Shown piece after piece: positions 41,349 to 50,726 of a stretch of DNA of 64,000 nt. Source of the DNA: Pseudomonas cedrina subsp. cedrina (lineage in GTDB: Bacteria; Pseudomonadota; Gammaproteobacteria; Pseudomonadales; Pseudomonadaceae); contig NZ_MNPW01000011.1 in assembly GCF_001983175.1 (NCBI RefSeq), positions 62,001 to 126,000 of the forward strand. The letters are read 5' to 3'. Position numbers and translations under genes: made by a program. The notes below the pieces were generated by a model. The model had not been told where the DNA came from. It did not search any database and was given only the letters and a program-made list of their open reading frames with translations. Every line of letters starts with the position of its first letter. Positions within the stretch are counted from its first letter, which is position 1.

Positions 41349-42359
41349 ATGACCCAGACCTTTGATATCGCCGTGATCGGCGCCACCGGTACCGTTGGCG
41401 AAACCCTGGTGCAGATCCTCGAAGAGCTGGCTTTCCCGGTGGGCACCCTGTATCTGCTGGCGGGCAATAACTCGGCTGGCGCATCGGTGCCGTTTCGCGG
41501 CAAGAACGTGCGGGTCAAGGAAGTCGATGAATTCGACTTCAGCAAGGCGCAACTGGCGTTTTTCGCGGCGGGGCCCGCGGTCACCTTGAGTTTCGCTGCG
41601 CGTGCGACGGCGGTGGGCTGCTCGGTGATCGACTTGTCCGGCGCATTGCCGGCCGAGCAGGCGCCGCCCGTGGTGCCCGAAGCCAACGCCCATGTGCTCG
41701 ATGACCTGGAAAAGCCGTTCCGGCTCGGCAGCCCAAGTCCGTCGGCGACCAACCTGGCAGTGGTGCTGGCGCCATTGCGGGGCCTGCTGGATATCCAGCG
41801 CGTGAGCGTCACCGCCAACCTGGCGATGTCGGCTCAGGGGCGAGAGGCGGTCAGCGAACTGGCCCGGCAAACCGCCGAGCTGCTGAATATGCGCCCGCTG
41901 GAGCCGACGTTCTTCGATCGGCAGGTCGCCTTCAATGTGCTGGCACAAGTCGGCACGCCGGACAGCCAAGGTCATACCGCCCTGGAGAAGCGCCTGGTAC
42001 ACGAGTTGCGCGCAGTGCTGGAATTACCTTTACTAAAGATTTCCGCAACTTGCGTTCAAGCCCCGGTGTTTTTTGGCGATAGCCTGACTGTGTCGCTGCA
42101 GCTGGGCGCACCGGTCGACCTCGCCGCCGTGAACCGTGCACTCGACGCAGCGCCGGGCGTAGAGCGTGTGGAGGAGGGCGACTACCCCACCGCCGTAGGC
42201 GACGCGGTAGGCCAGGACGTGGTCTATGTAGGACGGGTTCGCGCAGGCGTGGATGACCCGGCGGAACTAAATCTGTGGCTGACGTCAGATAACGTACGCA
42301 AAGGCGCCGCACTCAATGCCGTACAGCTGGCGCAGTTGTTGATAAAAGGCCTTGCGTAA
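41349..42359 (+). CDS. Aspartate-semialdehyde dehydrogenase paralogue (Usg-type), probably not catalytic
   Basis: A 336-residue protein with the Asd fold: VIGATGTVGETLVQILEELA at the N-terminus and VEEGDYPTAVGDAVGQDVVY near the end. Where true Asd has the catalytic Cys, this protein has LGSPSPSATNLAVVLAPL, with no Cys, as in E. coli Usg. A dehydrogenase function is therefore unlikely. The asd-usg-fimV-truA order is conserved in Pseudomonas. FimV starts 161 bases downstream. Confidence 0.9.
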   Translation: MTQTFDIAVIGATGTVGETLVQILEELAFPVGTLYLLAGNNSAGASVPFRGKNVRVKEVDEFDFSKAQLAFFAAGPAVTLSFAARATAVGCSVIDLSGALPAEQAPPVVPEANAHVLDDLEKPFRLGSPSPSATNLAVVLAPLRGLLDIQRVSVTANLAMSAQGREAVSELARQTAELLNMRPLEPTFFDRQVAFNVLAQVGTPDSQGHTALEKRLVHELRAVLELPLLKISATCVQAPVFFGDSLTVSLQLGAPVDLAAVNRALDAAPGVERVEEGDYPTAVGDAVGQDVVYVGRVRAGVDDPAELNLWLTSDNVRKGAALNAVQLAQLLIKGLA

Positions 42360-42520
42360 AAGATACTTGGCGGCAATTTGTAGATTGATTCTAACCAGGC
42401 GCTATGCTTGGCCCAAAGCAGAACAGAAGCGCGTCGGTAACCTATCGGCTCGCCATGCCTTATGGCAGCGGTTACCAACCTTCTCGCAGGCCGGGGAGTG
42501 TTCAAACAAAGGATGAGGCT

Positions 42521-45079
42521 ATGGTTCAAGTTCGCAAACTGGTGTTAGCAATAGCGGCCGCCTCGGCGCTGTCCTCCGGTATGGCGCAGGCGCTGCAGCT
42601 GGGGGAGATGACCCTCAAGTCGAAGTTGAACCAGCCGTTGGCGGTGGAAATCGAATTGCTCGATGTCGGCGGCCTCACCGCTTCCGAGATCACCCCGAGC
42701 CTGGCCTCGTCCCAGGCGTTCGTGGATGCGGGCGTTGATCGCCAGGCGTTCCTCGATGACCTGACGTTCACCCCGGTGGTCAACCCTAACGGCCGCAGCG
42801 TGGTGCGTGTCACCTCCAGCAAGCCGCTGCCGGATTCCTACGTACGCTTCCTGCTGCAGGTGCAATGGCCCAACGGCCGCCTGATGCGCGACTACAGCGT
42901 ATTGCTCGACCCGGCCAAATTCGACCAGCCTGCACCCACCAGCGCCGCGCCCGCACCGCGCCTGGCCGCGCCGGCCACTACCGCGCCGACTGCGAGCAAG
43001 GCCGCGCAGCACACCACCACATCCCGCGATACCCTGTGGGAAATCGCTGCGAAGAACCGCAACGGCGGCTCCGTCCAGCAAACCATGCTGGCGATCCAGG
43101 CGCTGAACCCCGGCGCGTTTGTCGACGGCAACATCAATCGCCTCAAAACCGGCCAGGTCCTGCGCCTGCCGGATACCGTACAAAGCACCGCGCTGCCGCA
43201 ACCCCAGGCGATCGCCGAAGTCAGCGCGCAGAATGCCGCCTGGCGCCAGGGCCGCCGTGCCGCCACCAATCCGGCGGCGGGCAAGCAGCAGTTGGACGCC
43301 ACCAAGCGCAACCAGGCTGGCAACGCGCCAGCCAGCACCAATGCCAACGACAACCTGAGCCTGGTGTCGGCCGAAGCGGCCAAGCAGGGCGCCAAAGGCA
43401 AGGCGGGCGACAGCGCGGCGCTGAGCGACAAACTGGCGATGACCCAGGAGCAACTGGACACCACCCGTCGCGACAACGAAGAGCTGAAAAGCCGCGCGGC
43501 GGACCTGCAAAGCCAGCTGGACAAGCTGCAGAAACTGATTCAACTGAAAAACGATCAACTCGCGCGTTTGCAGGCAGAAAAAGGCCTCCCGGCCGCGCAG
43601 GCGACAGCCGCAATGCCCGCTCAGTTGGCAGGCGAGCCGGCTGCCGCCGCTGCAACGCCGGATGCCGCGACCGCTGTTCCTGCGCCCGTTACGCCCGCCC
43701 CTGAGCCAGTCAAGGCGCAGGAGCCAGCACCGGCGAGCACCGAGGGCAAGTTCAACGAGCTGCTGACCAACCCGGTCGTGCTCGGCGTGCTCGGTGGTGC
43801 CGCGCTCTTGTTGGTGCTGCTGCTCCTGCTATTGTGGGCGCGCCATCGCAATGCCCGCCGCGAAGAGGAAAAGCACCTGCGCATGGCGCGGGCCCTGGCT
43901 GAAGAGCCAGCATTCACCTCCAACATTGACCACGACCTGCCACCGGACAGCTTCGAAGGCCTGGAAGTGCCGCCGCCCAACGTCAAGCTGGCCGCCGCAC
44001 CCGTACCGGCTCCAGCGGTAGAGCCGGCAGTTGTCGTGCCCACCGTGGCTTCCGTGCTTGCGCCGCTGGCGGTTGCCGTCGCTCCGGTGAACTCCAGCGA
44101 TGCGCTGGCCCAGGCCCAGTCTCATATCGACCGGGGCCACCTGAACCAGGCCGCCGACGTGCTGGAGCAGGCAATCAAATATGAGCCCAAGCGCAGCGAC
44201 CTGCGCTTGAAACTGATGGAAGTCTACGGCCTGCAGAACGACAAGGACGGCTTTGTCACCCAGGAGCGTCAACTGGTGGCCAATGGTGAAAACCACGCCC
44301 AGGTCGAGCAACTCAAGAGCCGCTTCCCGGCGATGGCCGTGTTGGCGGCGGGCGTCAGTGCTGCGGTTGCCGCCGCTGCCCTGGATGCTCAATACGTCAA
44401 GGAATTGCTCGAAGACAAACCGGCCGCCGCGACGCCAGAGGCCTTCGACACCGATTTCGATTTGAGCCTGGACGAGCTGGAAGAAGCTTCCCCGGCCAAA
44501 ATCGAGGACGATCAGCAGACATTCGAATCGCTGCTGCAGCAGCAGACCGAAGCCAATGCCAAAGCGGATGACCTGTCGGACTTCGACCTGGACCTGCAAC
44601 TGGATGCCCCGGCGTCGGCGCAATCCGATGACGACTTCCTTTCCGGCCTGGAAGAGCAGATGAAGGACGTGCCTGCCGTCGAACCGCCGACCCTGACCCC
44701 GGCTGCAGCGGATGACTTCGACCTGCCCGAGGATTTCGACCTGTCCCTGGCCGATGAGCCGCAAGAGGCCGCCAAGCCCGATGCGTTCGCCTCGGAGCTG
44801 GATGATGTCAACGCCGAGCTGGATCGCCTGTCCCAGAGCCTGGAGCATCCGCCCATCGAGCCCTCCTTTACCGCAGAAGACGCGGCACTGGGGGATGATG
44901 AGCCGGAGTTCGATTTCCTGTCCGGCACCGACGAAGTGGCCACCAAACTGGACCTGGCCCAGGCCTACATCGACATGGGCGATGCGGACGGCGCACGGGA
45001 CATCCTTTCCGAAGTGCTGACCGAAGGGGACGAGACCCAGCGTGGCGAGGCCAAGGAAATGCTCGGCCGGCTGGTTTAA
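42521..45079 (+). CDS. fimV: FimV, inner-membrane peptidoglycan-binding hub of type IV pili and polar organisation
   Basis: An 852-residue protein. The signal peptide is MVQVRKLVLAIAAASALSSG, followed by the FimV N-domain (ALQLGEMTLKSKLNQPLAVE). A LysM peptidoglycan-binding motif (SRDTLWEIAAKNRNGGSVQQ) is near residues 165-215, a coiled coil (LSDKLAMTQEQLDTTRRDNE) follows, one membrane helix VLGVLGGAALLLVLLLLLLW lies near 417-440, then a long acidic cytoplasmic region and the conserved C-terminal TPR-like ATKLDLAQAYIDMGDADGAR. In P. aeruginosa it assembles the secretin of type IV pili and controls cAMP. The start at 42521 is set by the signal peptide and AAAGGATGAG site. Confidence 0.95.
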   Translation: MVQVRKLVLAIAAASALSSGMAQALQLGEMTLKSKLNQPLAVEIELLDVGGLTASEITPSLASSQAFVDAGVDRQAFLDDLTFTPVVNPNGRSVVRVTSSKPLPDSYVRFLLQVQWPNGRLMRDYSVLLDPAKFDQPAPTSAAPAPRLAAPATTAPTASKAAQHTTTSRDTLWEIAAKNRNGGSVQQTMLAIQALNPGAFVDGNINRLKTGQVLRLPDTVQSTALPQPQAIAEVSAQNAAWRQGRRAATNPAAGKQQLDATKRNQAGNAPASTNANDNLSLVSAEAAKQGAKGKAGDSAALSDKLAMTQEQLDTTRRDNEELKSRAADLQSQLDKLQKLIQLKNDQLARLQAEKGLPAAQATAAMPAQLAGEPAAAAATPDAATAVPAPVTPAPEPVKAQEPAPASTEGKFNELLTNPVVLGVLGGAALLLVLLLLLLWARHRNARREEEKHLRMARALAEEPAFTSNIDHDLPPDSFEGLEVPPPNVKLAAAPVPAPAVEPAVVVPTVASVLAPLAVAVAPVNSSDALAQAQSHIDRGHLNQAADVLEQAIKYEPKRSDLRLKLMEVYGLQNDKDGFVTQERQLVANGENHAQVEQLKSRFPAMAVLAAGVSAAVAAAALDAQYVKELLEDKPAAATPEAFDTDFDLSLDELEEASPAKIEDDQQTFESLLQQQTEANAKADDLSDFDLDLQLDAPASAQSDDDFLSGLEEQMKDVPAVEPPTLTPAAADDFDLPEDFDLSLADEPQEAAKPDAFASELDDVNAELDRLSQSLEHPPIEPSFTAEDAALGDDEPEFDFLSGTDEVATKLDLAQAYIDMGDADGARDILSEVLTEGDETQRGEAKEMLGRLV

Positions 45080-45098
45080 CCGTCAATCGTCAGCGCAG

Positions 45099-45123
45099 CG
45101 GCGACCTTCGGGTCGCCGTTTTG
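45099..45123 (+). terminator. Rho-independent terminator after fimV
   Basis: GGCGACC-TTCG-GGTCGCC followed by GTTTTG; a stable tetraloop hairpin 20 bases after the fimV stop. Confidence 0.85.
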
Positions 45124-45126
45124 ATT

Positions 45127-45158
45127 TGTGTGGGAGCAGGCAAGCCAGCTCCCACACA
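45127..45158. repeat. Short palindromic TGTGGGAGC repeat
   Basis: TGTGTGGGAGC-AGGCAAGCCA-GCTCCCACACA, the same compact form as at 8772-8804. Confidence 0.75.
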
Positions 45159-45205
45159 ATCCGGCATAATGCCCGCCTTTGCGCAACCCATCAGGCTCTC
45201 AGTTC

Positions 45206-46060
45206 TTGGCAAATATAGATAACGCGGCCGCCGAAATGGCGGCCGCAGGTTTTAACCGCATCGCCCTGGGCGTGGAATACAAAGGCTCGCGCTATCGCGG
45301 CTGGCAGCGTCAGGCCTCCGGGGTGCTGACGGTGCAGGAAACCCTCGAGAATGCGCTGTCGAAAGTCGCCGACTCTCCGGTATCGCTGATGTGCGCCGGG
45401 CGTACCGATGCGGGTGTGCATGCCTGCGGCCAGGTGGTGCACTTCGATACCCAGGCTGAACGGTCGATGAAGGCTTGGGTGATGGGCGCTAATATCAATT
45501 TGCCCCATGACGTCAGCGTCACCTGGGCCAAGGTCATGCCGGCGCACTTTCATGCGCGCTTCAAGGCCATCGCCCGGCGTTATCGCTATGTAATCTACAA
45601 CGACCAGATCCGCCCGGCGCACCTCAACCAGGAAATCACCTGGAACCACCGCCCGCTCGATGCCGAACGCATGGCTCAAGCTGCCCAGCACCTGGTGGGC
45701 GTGCATGATTTCAGCGCCTTTCGTGCCGGCCAGTGCCAGGCCAAGTCGCCGATCAAGGAAGTCCACCACCTGCGAGTGACCCGCCACGGCAAGATGATCG
45801 TGCTGGATATCCGTGCCGGCGCCTTCCTGCATCACATGGTGCGTAACATCGCCGGGGTGCTGATGACCATCGGCACCGGCGAGCGCCCGGTGGAGTGGGC
45901 CAAGGAAGTGCTGGAAAGCCGCGTGCGTCGCACCGGCGGGGTCACGGCGCATCCGTTCGGTCTGTACCTGGTGGATGTGGAGTACCGTGACGAGTTCGAG
46001 CTGCCGGAGCGTTTCATCGGGCCACATTTCCTGACAGGTTTCAGCGAACTTGGCGGCTGA
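45206..46060 (+). CDS. truA: tRNA pseudouridine(38-40) synthase
   Basis: TruA modifies uridines 38-40 in the anticodon arm. The catalytic Asp is in CAGRTDAGVHACGQVVHFDT; other signatures are NRIALGVEYKGSRYRGWQRQ and FLHHMVRNIAGVLMTIGTGE. The start is uncertain: TTG 45206 (MANIDNAAAEMAAAGF), ATG 45236 or TTG 45179 are all in frame. I chose TTG 45206 because AGG lies upstream and the length (284) suits the family. The ATG at 45236 would give 274 residues and also work. Confidence 0.92.
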   Translation: MANIDNAAAEMAAAGFNRIALGVEYKGSRYRGWQRQASGVLTVQETLENALSKVADSPVSLMCAGRTDAGVHACGQVVHFDTQAERSMKAWVMGANINLPHDVSVTWAKVMPAHFHARFKAIARRYRYVIYNDQIRPAHLNQEITWNHRPLDAERMAQAAQHLVGVHDFSAFRAGQCQAKSPIKEVHHLRVTRHGKMIVLDIRAGAFLHHMVRNIAGVLMTIGTGERPVEWAKEVLESRVRRTGGVTAHPFGLYLVDVEYRDEFELPERFIGPHFLTGFSELGG

Positions 46061-46124
46061 CGCCTGGAAAAGCTTTTGTTACCATCCGGGACTTTCTCGG
46101 CCCAACACCTGAGGTTCCCACGAC

Positions 46125-46757
46125 ATGTCAGCCGTTCGCAGCAAGATTTGCGGGATTACCCGCATAGAAGACGCGCTGGCGGCAGTCGAAGCCGGTGCAG
46201 ATGCCATCGGCCTGGTGTTTTATGCCAAAAGCCCGCGAGCGGTGAATGTGCTGCAGGCGCGGGCGATCATCGCCGCACTGCCGCCGTTCGTCACCACCGT
46301 GGGCTTGTTCGTCAACGCCAGCCGCTGCGAACTCAACGAAACCCTGGATGCCGTACCGCTGGACATGTTGCAGTTCCATGGCGACGAAACGCCGGACGAA
46401 TGTGAAAGCTACCAGCGTCCCTATATCAAGGCGTTGCGCGTCAAGGCCGGCGAAGACATTGCGGCTGCGTGCGCAGCCTATGCGGGTGCTCGCGGGATTC
46501 TGCTGGATACTTATGTAGAAGGCGTGCCCGGCGGTACGGGCGAAGCGTTCGATTGGTCGCTGATTCCCCCAGGCTTGACCAAGCCGATCATCCTGGCCGG
46601 CGGGCTCGACCCGACCAATGTCGAAGCGGCGATCAAGCAAGTGCGACCGTATGCCGTGGATGTGAGCGGTGGGGTAGAGCAGGGCAAGGGCATCAAGGAC
46701 CACGGCAAGATTCGCGCATTCGTGCAGGCCGTGCGCAACAGCAGTGGTGGGATGTGA
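46125..46757 (+). CDS. trpF: Phosphoribosylanthranilate isomerase
   Basis: TIM-barrel enzyme of tryptophan synthesis, 210 residues. N-terminal RSKICGITRIEDALAAVEAG carries the catalytic Cys, GLFVNASRCELNETLDAV and LQFHGDETPDECESYQRPYI follow, and the catalytic Asp and phosphate site are in PYAVDVSGGVEQGKGIKDHG. It is separate from trpAB as usual in Pseudomonas. The 243-base spacer before accD has no further gene. Confidence 0.96.
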   Translation: MSAVRSKICGITRIEDALAAVEAGADAIGLVFYAKSPRAVNVLQARAIIAALPPFVTTVGLFVNASRCELNETLDAVPLDMLQFHGDETPDECESYQRPYIKALRVKAGEDIAAACAAYAGARGILLDTYVEGVPGGTGEAFDWSLIPPGLTKPIILAGGLDPTNVEAAIKQVRPYAVDVSGGVEQGKGIKDHGKIRAFVQAVRNSSGGM

Positions 46758-47000
46758 CGGCTGGCAGTCTGCCGCCGTCCATAACTATCACTGTGTAGAA
46801 CAGCCCGGCGCCGCCTGCGGGTGGCCCGGAAACGAAGTGGCAACGCTGCGCTGGCAGGTTGTCTGGAAGGCTGAGGATACGTGCGGGAAAGGCCGGTCGA
46901 ACGTCTGACCCCGTCCAGCATGTGTCATCGCCACATATGAATTTAGCTCAAGGGCATACGCGGGGCTGTGTTCAAGCCACCGGTACTGGAGAAAGAAAGC

Positions 47001-47921
47001 ATGAGCAACTGGTTAGTAGACAAACTGATCCCTTCGATCATGCGTTCCGAGGTGAAGAAAAGCTCGGTTCCTGAAGGTCTGTGGCACAAGTGCCCATCCT
47101 GCGACGCGGTGCTGTACCGCCCGGAGCTGGAAAAGACCCTGGACGTTTGCCCCAAGTGCAACCACCACATGCGTATCGGCGCCCGCGCCCGCATCGACAT
47201 CTTCCTTGACGCCGAAGGCCGTAACGAGCTGGGCGCCGACCTGGAGCCGGTGGACCGTCTCAAGTTCCGCGACGGCAAGAAGTACAAGGACCGCCTGACC
47301 GCTGCACAAAAGCAGACCGGCGAGAAAGACGCGCTGATTTCCGTCAGCGGCAAGCTGCTGGGCATGCCGGTTGTGGTGTCGGCGTTCGAGTTCTCCTTCA
47401 TGGGCGGTTCCATGGGCGCCATCGTCGGCGAGCGCTTCGTTCGCGCCGCCAACTACGCCCTGGAAAAACGTTGCCCGATGATCTGCTTCGCGGCCTCCGG
47501 TGGCGCGCGCATGCAGGAGGCCCTGATTTCGCTGATGCAAATGGCCAAGACCTCTGCGGTACTGGCGCGTCTGCGCGAAGAAGGCATCCCGTTCATTTCC
47601 GTGCTGACCGACCCGGTCTACGGCGGCGTATCCGCCAGCCTGGCGATGCTGGGCGATGTGATCGTCGGTGAGCCGAAAGCGTTGATCGGTTTTGCCGGCC
47701 CGCGCGTGATCGAGCAGACCGTGCGCGAAAAACTGCCGGAAGGCTTCCAGCGCAGCGAGTTCCTGCTGGAGCACGGCGCGATTGACCTGATCATCCCGCG
47801 CGGTGAACTGCGTCCACGCCTGGGCAGCCTGCTGGCCCAGATGATGGGCTTGCCGACCCCTGTGTACGTTGCGCCTAAAGTCGAGCCGATCGTCGTGCCG
47901 CCGGTGCCTGCAAACCTATGA
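47001..47921 (+). CDS. accD: Acetyl-CoA carboxylase carboxyltransferase subunit beta
   Basis: Zinc-ribbon carboxyltransferase subunit of 306 residues that, with AccA, makes malonyl-CoA. The four Cys ligands are in HKCPSCDAVLYRPELEKT and LDVCPKCNHHMRIG near residues 29-52; the crotonase-fold core has FEFSFMGGSMGAIVGERF and ASGGARMQEALISLMQMAKT. The start at 47001 (MSNWLVDKLIPSIM) is the family start with GGAGAAAG upstream. It overlaps folC (ATGA). Confidence 0.97.
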   Translation: MSNWLVDKLIPSIMRSEVKKSSVPEGLWHKCPSCDAVLYRPELEKTLDVCPKCNHHMRIGARARIDIFLDAEGRNELGADLEPVDRLKFRDGKKYKDRLTAAQKQTGEKDALISVSGKLLGMPVVVSAFEFSFMGGSMGAIVGERFVRAANYALEKRCPMICFAASGGARMQEALISLMQMAKTSAVLARLREEGIPFISVLTDPVYGGVSASLAMLGDVIVGEPKALIGFAGPRVIEQTVREKLPEGFQRSEFLLEHGAIDLIIPRGELRPRLGSLLAQMMGLPTPVYVAPKVEPIVVPPVPANL

Positions 47922-49225
47922 CCCAACGGACCCTGGGCGAATGGCTCGCCTACCTTGAGCAGTTGCATCCGTCCGCCATCGACATGGGCCTGGAGCGCTC
48001 GCAACAGGTAGCGGCCCGCCTCGGGTTGGGCCGGCCGGCACCGCGTGTGATCACGGTGACCGGCACCAACGGCAAAGGCTCCACCTGTGCCTTTGTCGCG
48101 GCGCTGCTGCAGGCTCAAGGCCTGAAAGTCGGCGTCTACAATTCCCCGCACCTGCTGCGTTATAACGAGCGGGTGCAACTCAATGGCAGCGAAGCCACCG
48201 ATGAGCAGCTCTGCGAAGCGTTCGCCGCGCTGGATGCGGGCCGAGGCGAGATATCGCTGACCTACTTCGAGATGGGCACCCTGGCAGCGTTCTGGCTGTT
48301 CGAGCGTGCGCAACTGGATGTGGTGGTGCTGGAAGTCGGCCTGGGCGGGCGCCTCGACACGGTCAACGTGGTGGATGCCGACCTGGCGCTGGTCACCAGC
48401 ATTGGTGTGGATCACGCCGATTACCTGGGTAATACCCGCGAGTCCGTGGCCTATGAAAAAGCCGGTATCTTCCGCCAGGGCCGACCTGCGCTCTGTGGGG
48501 ACCTGGATCCGCCGCAGACCTTGCTGGGCAAGGTGCGCGAGCTGGATTGCCCGTTTTTCCTGCGCGGGCGTGAATTCGATCTTGAGATCGCCTGGCAGCA
48601 CTGGCACTGGCGTGGACGCGATGCCCGCGGCCAGGTCGTGGAGCTTCGCGACCTGCCGCTGCTGAACCTGCCGATGGAAAACGCCGCGCTCGCGCTGCAG
48701 GCGTATCTGCTGCTGGATCTGCCGTGGAACGCCGCGCAGATTGCTGCCACCCTGGTGGCAACGCGCGTGGCGGGGCGCCTGGACCGTCGCGAGGTCGAAT
48801 GGCAGGGTAAACGCTTGAACCTGTTGCTGGATGTGGGGCATAACCCCCACGCGGCCGAGTACCTGGCGCTACGCTTGTCGCGCACGCCGCCGGTTGGTCG
48901 TCGTCTTGCCGTGTTCGGTCTGCTGGCCGACAAGGACCTGGAAGGTGTGATCGCACCACTGCTGGACACTGTCCAGGCGTGGGCCGTGGCACCGCTGGAT
49001 ACGCCGCGCAGCCGTCCTGTCGCGGAACTGGCGATGGCCTTGCAGAACCTTGGCGCGCCCGTGACGTCGTATGCAAGCGTGATCGATGCCCTGGAAGCGC
49101 AGTGCGCCGTTGCCACGCCCGACGATGAGATTCTGTTGTTCGGGTCATTTTATTGTGTTGCCGAGGCGCTCGAGTGGTTGGCCCGGCGCTCCACGGAGGA
49201 AGCTGCACATGGCATTACTCGATAG
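47918..49225 (+). CDS. folC: Bifunctional folylpolyglutamate/dihydrofolate synthase
   Basis: A 435-residue Mur-ligase-like enzyme adding glutamates to folates. The P-loop is VTGTNGKGSTCAFVAALLQA near residues 46-65; further motifs are SPHLLRYNERVQLNG, EVGLGGRLDTVNVVDADLAL and LLDVGHNPHAAEYLALRL. Its ATG overlaps the accD stop, and its 3' end overlaps the SPOR-protein gene by 17 bases, so the accD-folC-SPOR group is translationally coupled. Confidence 0.96.
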   Translation: MTQRTLGEWLAYLEQLHPSAIDMGLERSQQVAARLGLGRPAPRVITVTGTNGKGSTCAFVAALLQAQGLKVGVYNSPHLLRYNERVQLNGSEATDEQLCEAFAALDAGRGEISLTYFEMGTLAAFWLFERAQLDVVVLEVGLGGRLDTVNVVDADLALVTSIGVDHADYLGNTRESVAYEKAGIFRQGRPALCGDLDPPQTLLGKVRELDCPFFLRGREFDLEIAWQHWHWRGRDARGQVVELRDLPLLNLPMENAALALQAYLLLDLPWNAAQIAATLVATRVAGRLDRREVEWQGKRLNLLLDVGHNPHAAEYLALRLSRTPPVGRRLAVFGLLADKDLEGVIAPLLDTVQAWAVAPLDTPRSRPVAELAMALQNLGAPVTSYASVIDALEAQCAVATPDDEILLFGSFYCVAEALEWLARRSTEEAAHGITR

Positions 49226-49868
49226 CGCATACAAGCAGCGAATGGTTGGAGCCCTGGTCCTGGTGGCGTTGGCGGTGATTTTCCTGCCGATGCTGTTCTC
49301 TCGCCAGGATGAAGAGCGCCAGGTCGTGGTCGAGGCCCCGGCCGCTCCACAGGCGCCCGCGGTGCCCCAGGTACAGGTTGAGCCGGTGGTGGTGCCTGAG
49401 CCGCAGGCATTGCCGGAAGAAGAACCTGTGCCGACCGATGACGAGGTGGCCGCTCAGCAAGCGCCGTCGATGCCGGTGCAGCCAAGCGTGCCGGTGGTCA
49501 AGCCGGTTCCGGCACCGACCGTAGCGGCCAAGCCCGCCGCCCCGGCGCCGGCACCCAAGCCGGTAGCGCCGCAACCTGCCGCACCGGGTAAACCGGACGT
49601 GGGGCAGAGCCGTATCGACCCGAATGGCTTGCCGATCAGTTGGTCAATCCAAGTGGCCAGCCTGGGTAATCGCGAAGGCGCCGACGCGTTGCAGAAGAAG
49701 CTGCGTAGCCAGGGCTATAACGCCTATATCCGTAGCGCCGACGGCAAGAACCGGGTGTTTATCGGGCCGCTGATCGAGCGTGCCGAAGCAGATCGCCTGC
49801 GCGACTTGCTCGACCGCCAGCAGAATCTCAAGGGTTTCGTGACCCGTTTCCAGCCTGAGCGTGGTTGA
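49209..49868 (+). CDS. SPOR-domain inner-membrane protein (DedD-like)
   Basis: A 219-residue protein with one N-terminal membrane helix (RMVGALVLVALAVIFLPMLF, residues 11-30), a Pro/Ala/Val-rich periplasmic linker (about 35-130) and a C-terminal SPOR domain (SWSIQVASLGNREGADALQK to the end) that binds denuded septal peptidoglycan. By position between folC and cvpA it corresponds to E. coli DedD, a cell-division protein. GGAGGAAGCTGCAC precedes the ATG. Confidence 0.92.
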   Translation: MALLDSAYKQRMVGALVLVALAVIFLPMLFSRQDEERQVVVEAPAAPQAPAVPQVQVEPVVVPEPQALPEEEPVPTDDEVAAQQAPSMPVQPSVPVVKPVPAPTVAAKPAAPAPAPKPVAPQPAAPGKPDVGQSRIDPNGLPISWSIQVASLGNREGADALQKKLRSQGYNAYIRSADGKNRVFIGPLIERAEADRLRDLLDRQQNLKGFVTRFQPERG

Positions 49869-49871
49869 ACA

Positions 49872-49891
49872 ATTGCCAACTCCGGTTGGCA
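49872..49891. terminator. Hairpin after the SPOR gene
   Basis: TTGCCAAC-TCCG-GTTGGCAA, an 8-base perfect stem four bases after the stop codon; no T-run. Confidence 0.55.
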
Positions 49892-49901
49892 ATGCGATCT
49901 A

Positions 49902-49995
49902 AATGTGGGAGCGGGCTTGCTCGCGAATACGGTCTATCAGTCGATACACTTAGTGACTGACACGCCGCCTTCGCGAGCAAGCCCGCTCCCACATT
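49902..49995. repeat. REP doublet, TGTGGGAGCGGGCTTGCTCGCGA family
   Basis: AATGTGGGAGCGGGCTTGCT and its perfect inverted partner AGCAAGCCCGCTCCCACATT flank a 46-base centre. It is the only full copy of this subfamily in the window. Confidence 0.88.
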
Positions 49996-50127
49996 CGTTT
50001 TGGGGTGGGCTTGAAATGCACCGTGCTTGCCACAAACTATTGATTTGCAAAGCAGCCGCAATCACCGCTTACCGATAGCCCGACGCTCTGCTAAAATGCG
50101 CCGCCTCATCCGTCCGTAGGCTCAAAC

Positions 50128-50685
50128 GTGCCATTTACCTGGGTTGATTGGGCGATTGTTGCAATCGTCGCCATCTCCGCTTTGATCAGTCTAAGCCGCG
50201 GCTTCGTAAAAGAAGCATTGTCGTTGCTGACCTGGATCATCGCAGGAGTCGTAGCCTGGATGTTTGGCGGTTCATTGTCGGTCTACCTGGCCGGATACAT
50301 CGAGACACCCTCGGCCCGCGTCATCGCGGGCTGCGCCATCATGTTCATCGCCACGCTGCTGGTGGGGGCAATGGTCAATTATCTTATTGGCGAGTTGATA
50401 CGTGTCACCGGCCTTTCCGGGACCGATCGATTCCTCGGCATGGTCTTCGGCGCCGCGCGTGGCGCCTTGCTGGTCGTCGTGACGGTCGGGTTGTTGAGCC
50501 TGGGGCCGGTACAGCAGGATGCATGGTGGCAAGAGTCGGTACTCGTGCCAAAATTTCTATTGGTTGCAGATTGGTCCAAGAACCTCATTCTGGGGTGGAG
50601 CAGTCAGTGGCTGGCCAGCGGAATCAGCGTACCCGCTGATCTTCCGTTCAAGGAGCACCTCTTACCGGCCAAAACGCCTCAGTAA
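50128..50685 (+). CDS. cvpA: CvpA family inner-membrane protein (colicin V production)
   Basis: A 185-residue membrane protein with four to five helices, starting at a GTG (VPFTWVDWAIVAIVAISALI) as is usual for this gene. SLSRGFVKEALSLLTWIIAG and GLSGTDRFLGMVFGAARGAL are the family motifs. In enterobacteria it affects colicin V export, envelope stability and biofilm. purF follows after 41 bases, an order shared with E. coli (dedD-cvpA-purF). Confidence 0.94.
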   Translation: MPFTWVDWAIVAIVAISALISLSRGFVKEALSLLTWIIAGVVAWMFGGSLSVYLAGYIETPSARVIAGCAIMFIATLLVGAMVNYLIGELIRVTGLSGTDRFLGMVFGAARGALLVVVTVGLLSLGPVQQDAWWQESVLVPKFLLVADWSKNLILGWSSQWLASGISVPADLPFKEHLLPAKTPQ

Positions 50686-50726
50686 GCTGTGTTCAGTCAA
50701 GATTCATTAAGTAGGGGTTGCGTCGC

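Noticed and set aside
42545..43558. Long minus-strand frames opposite fimV.
   Set aside because: fimV has signal peptide, LysM, membrane helix and C-terminal domain in the correct order; the antisense products have no features.
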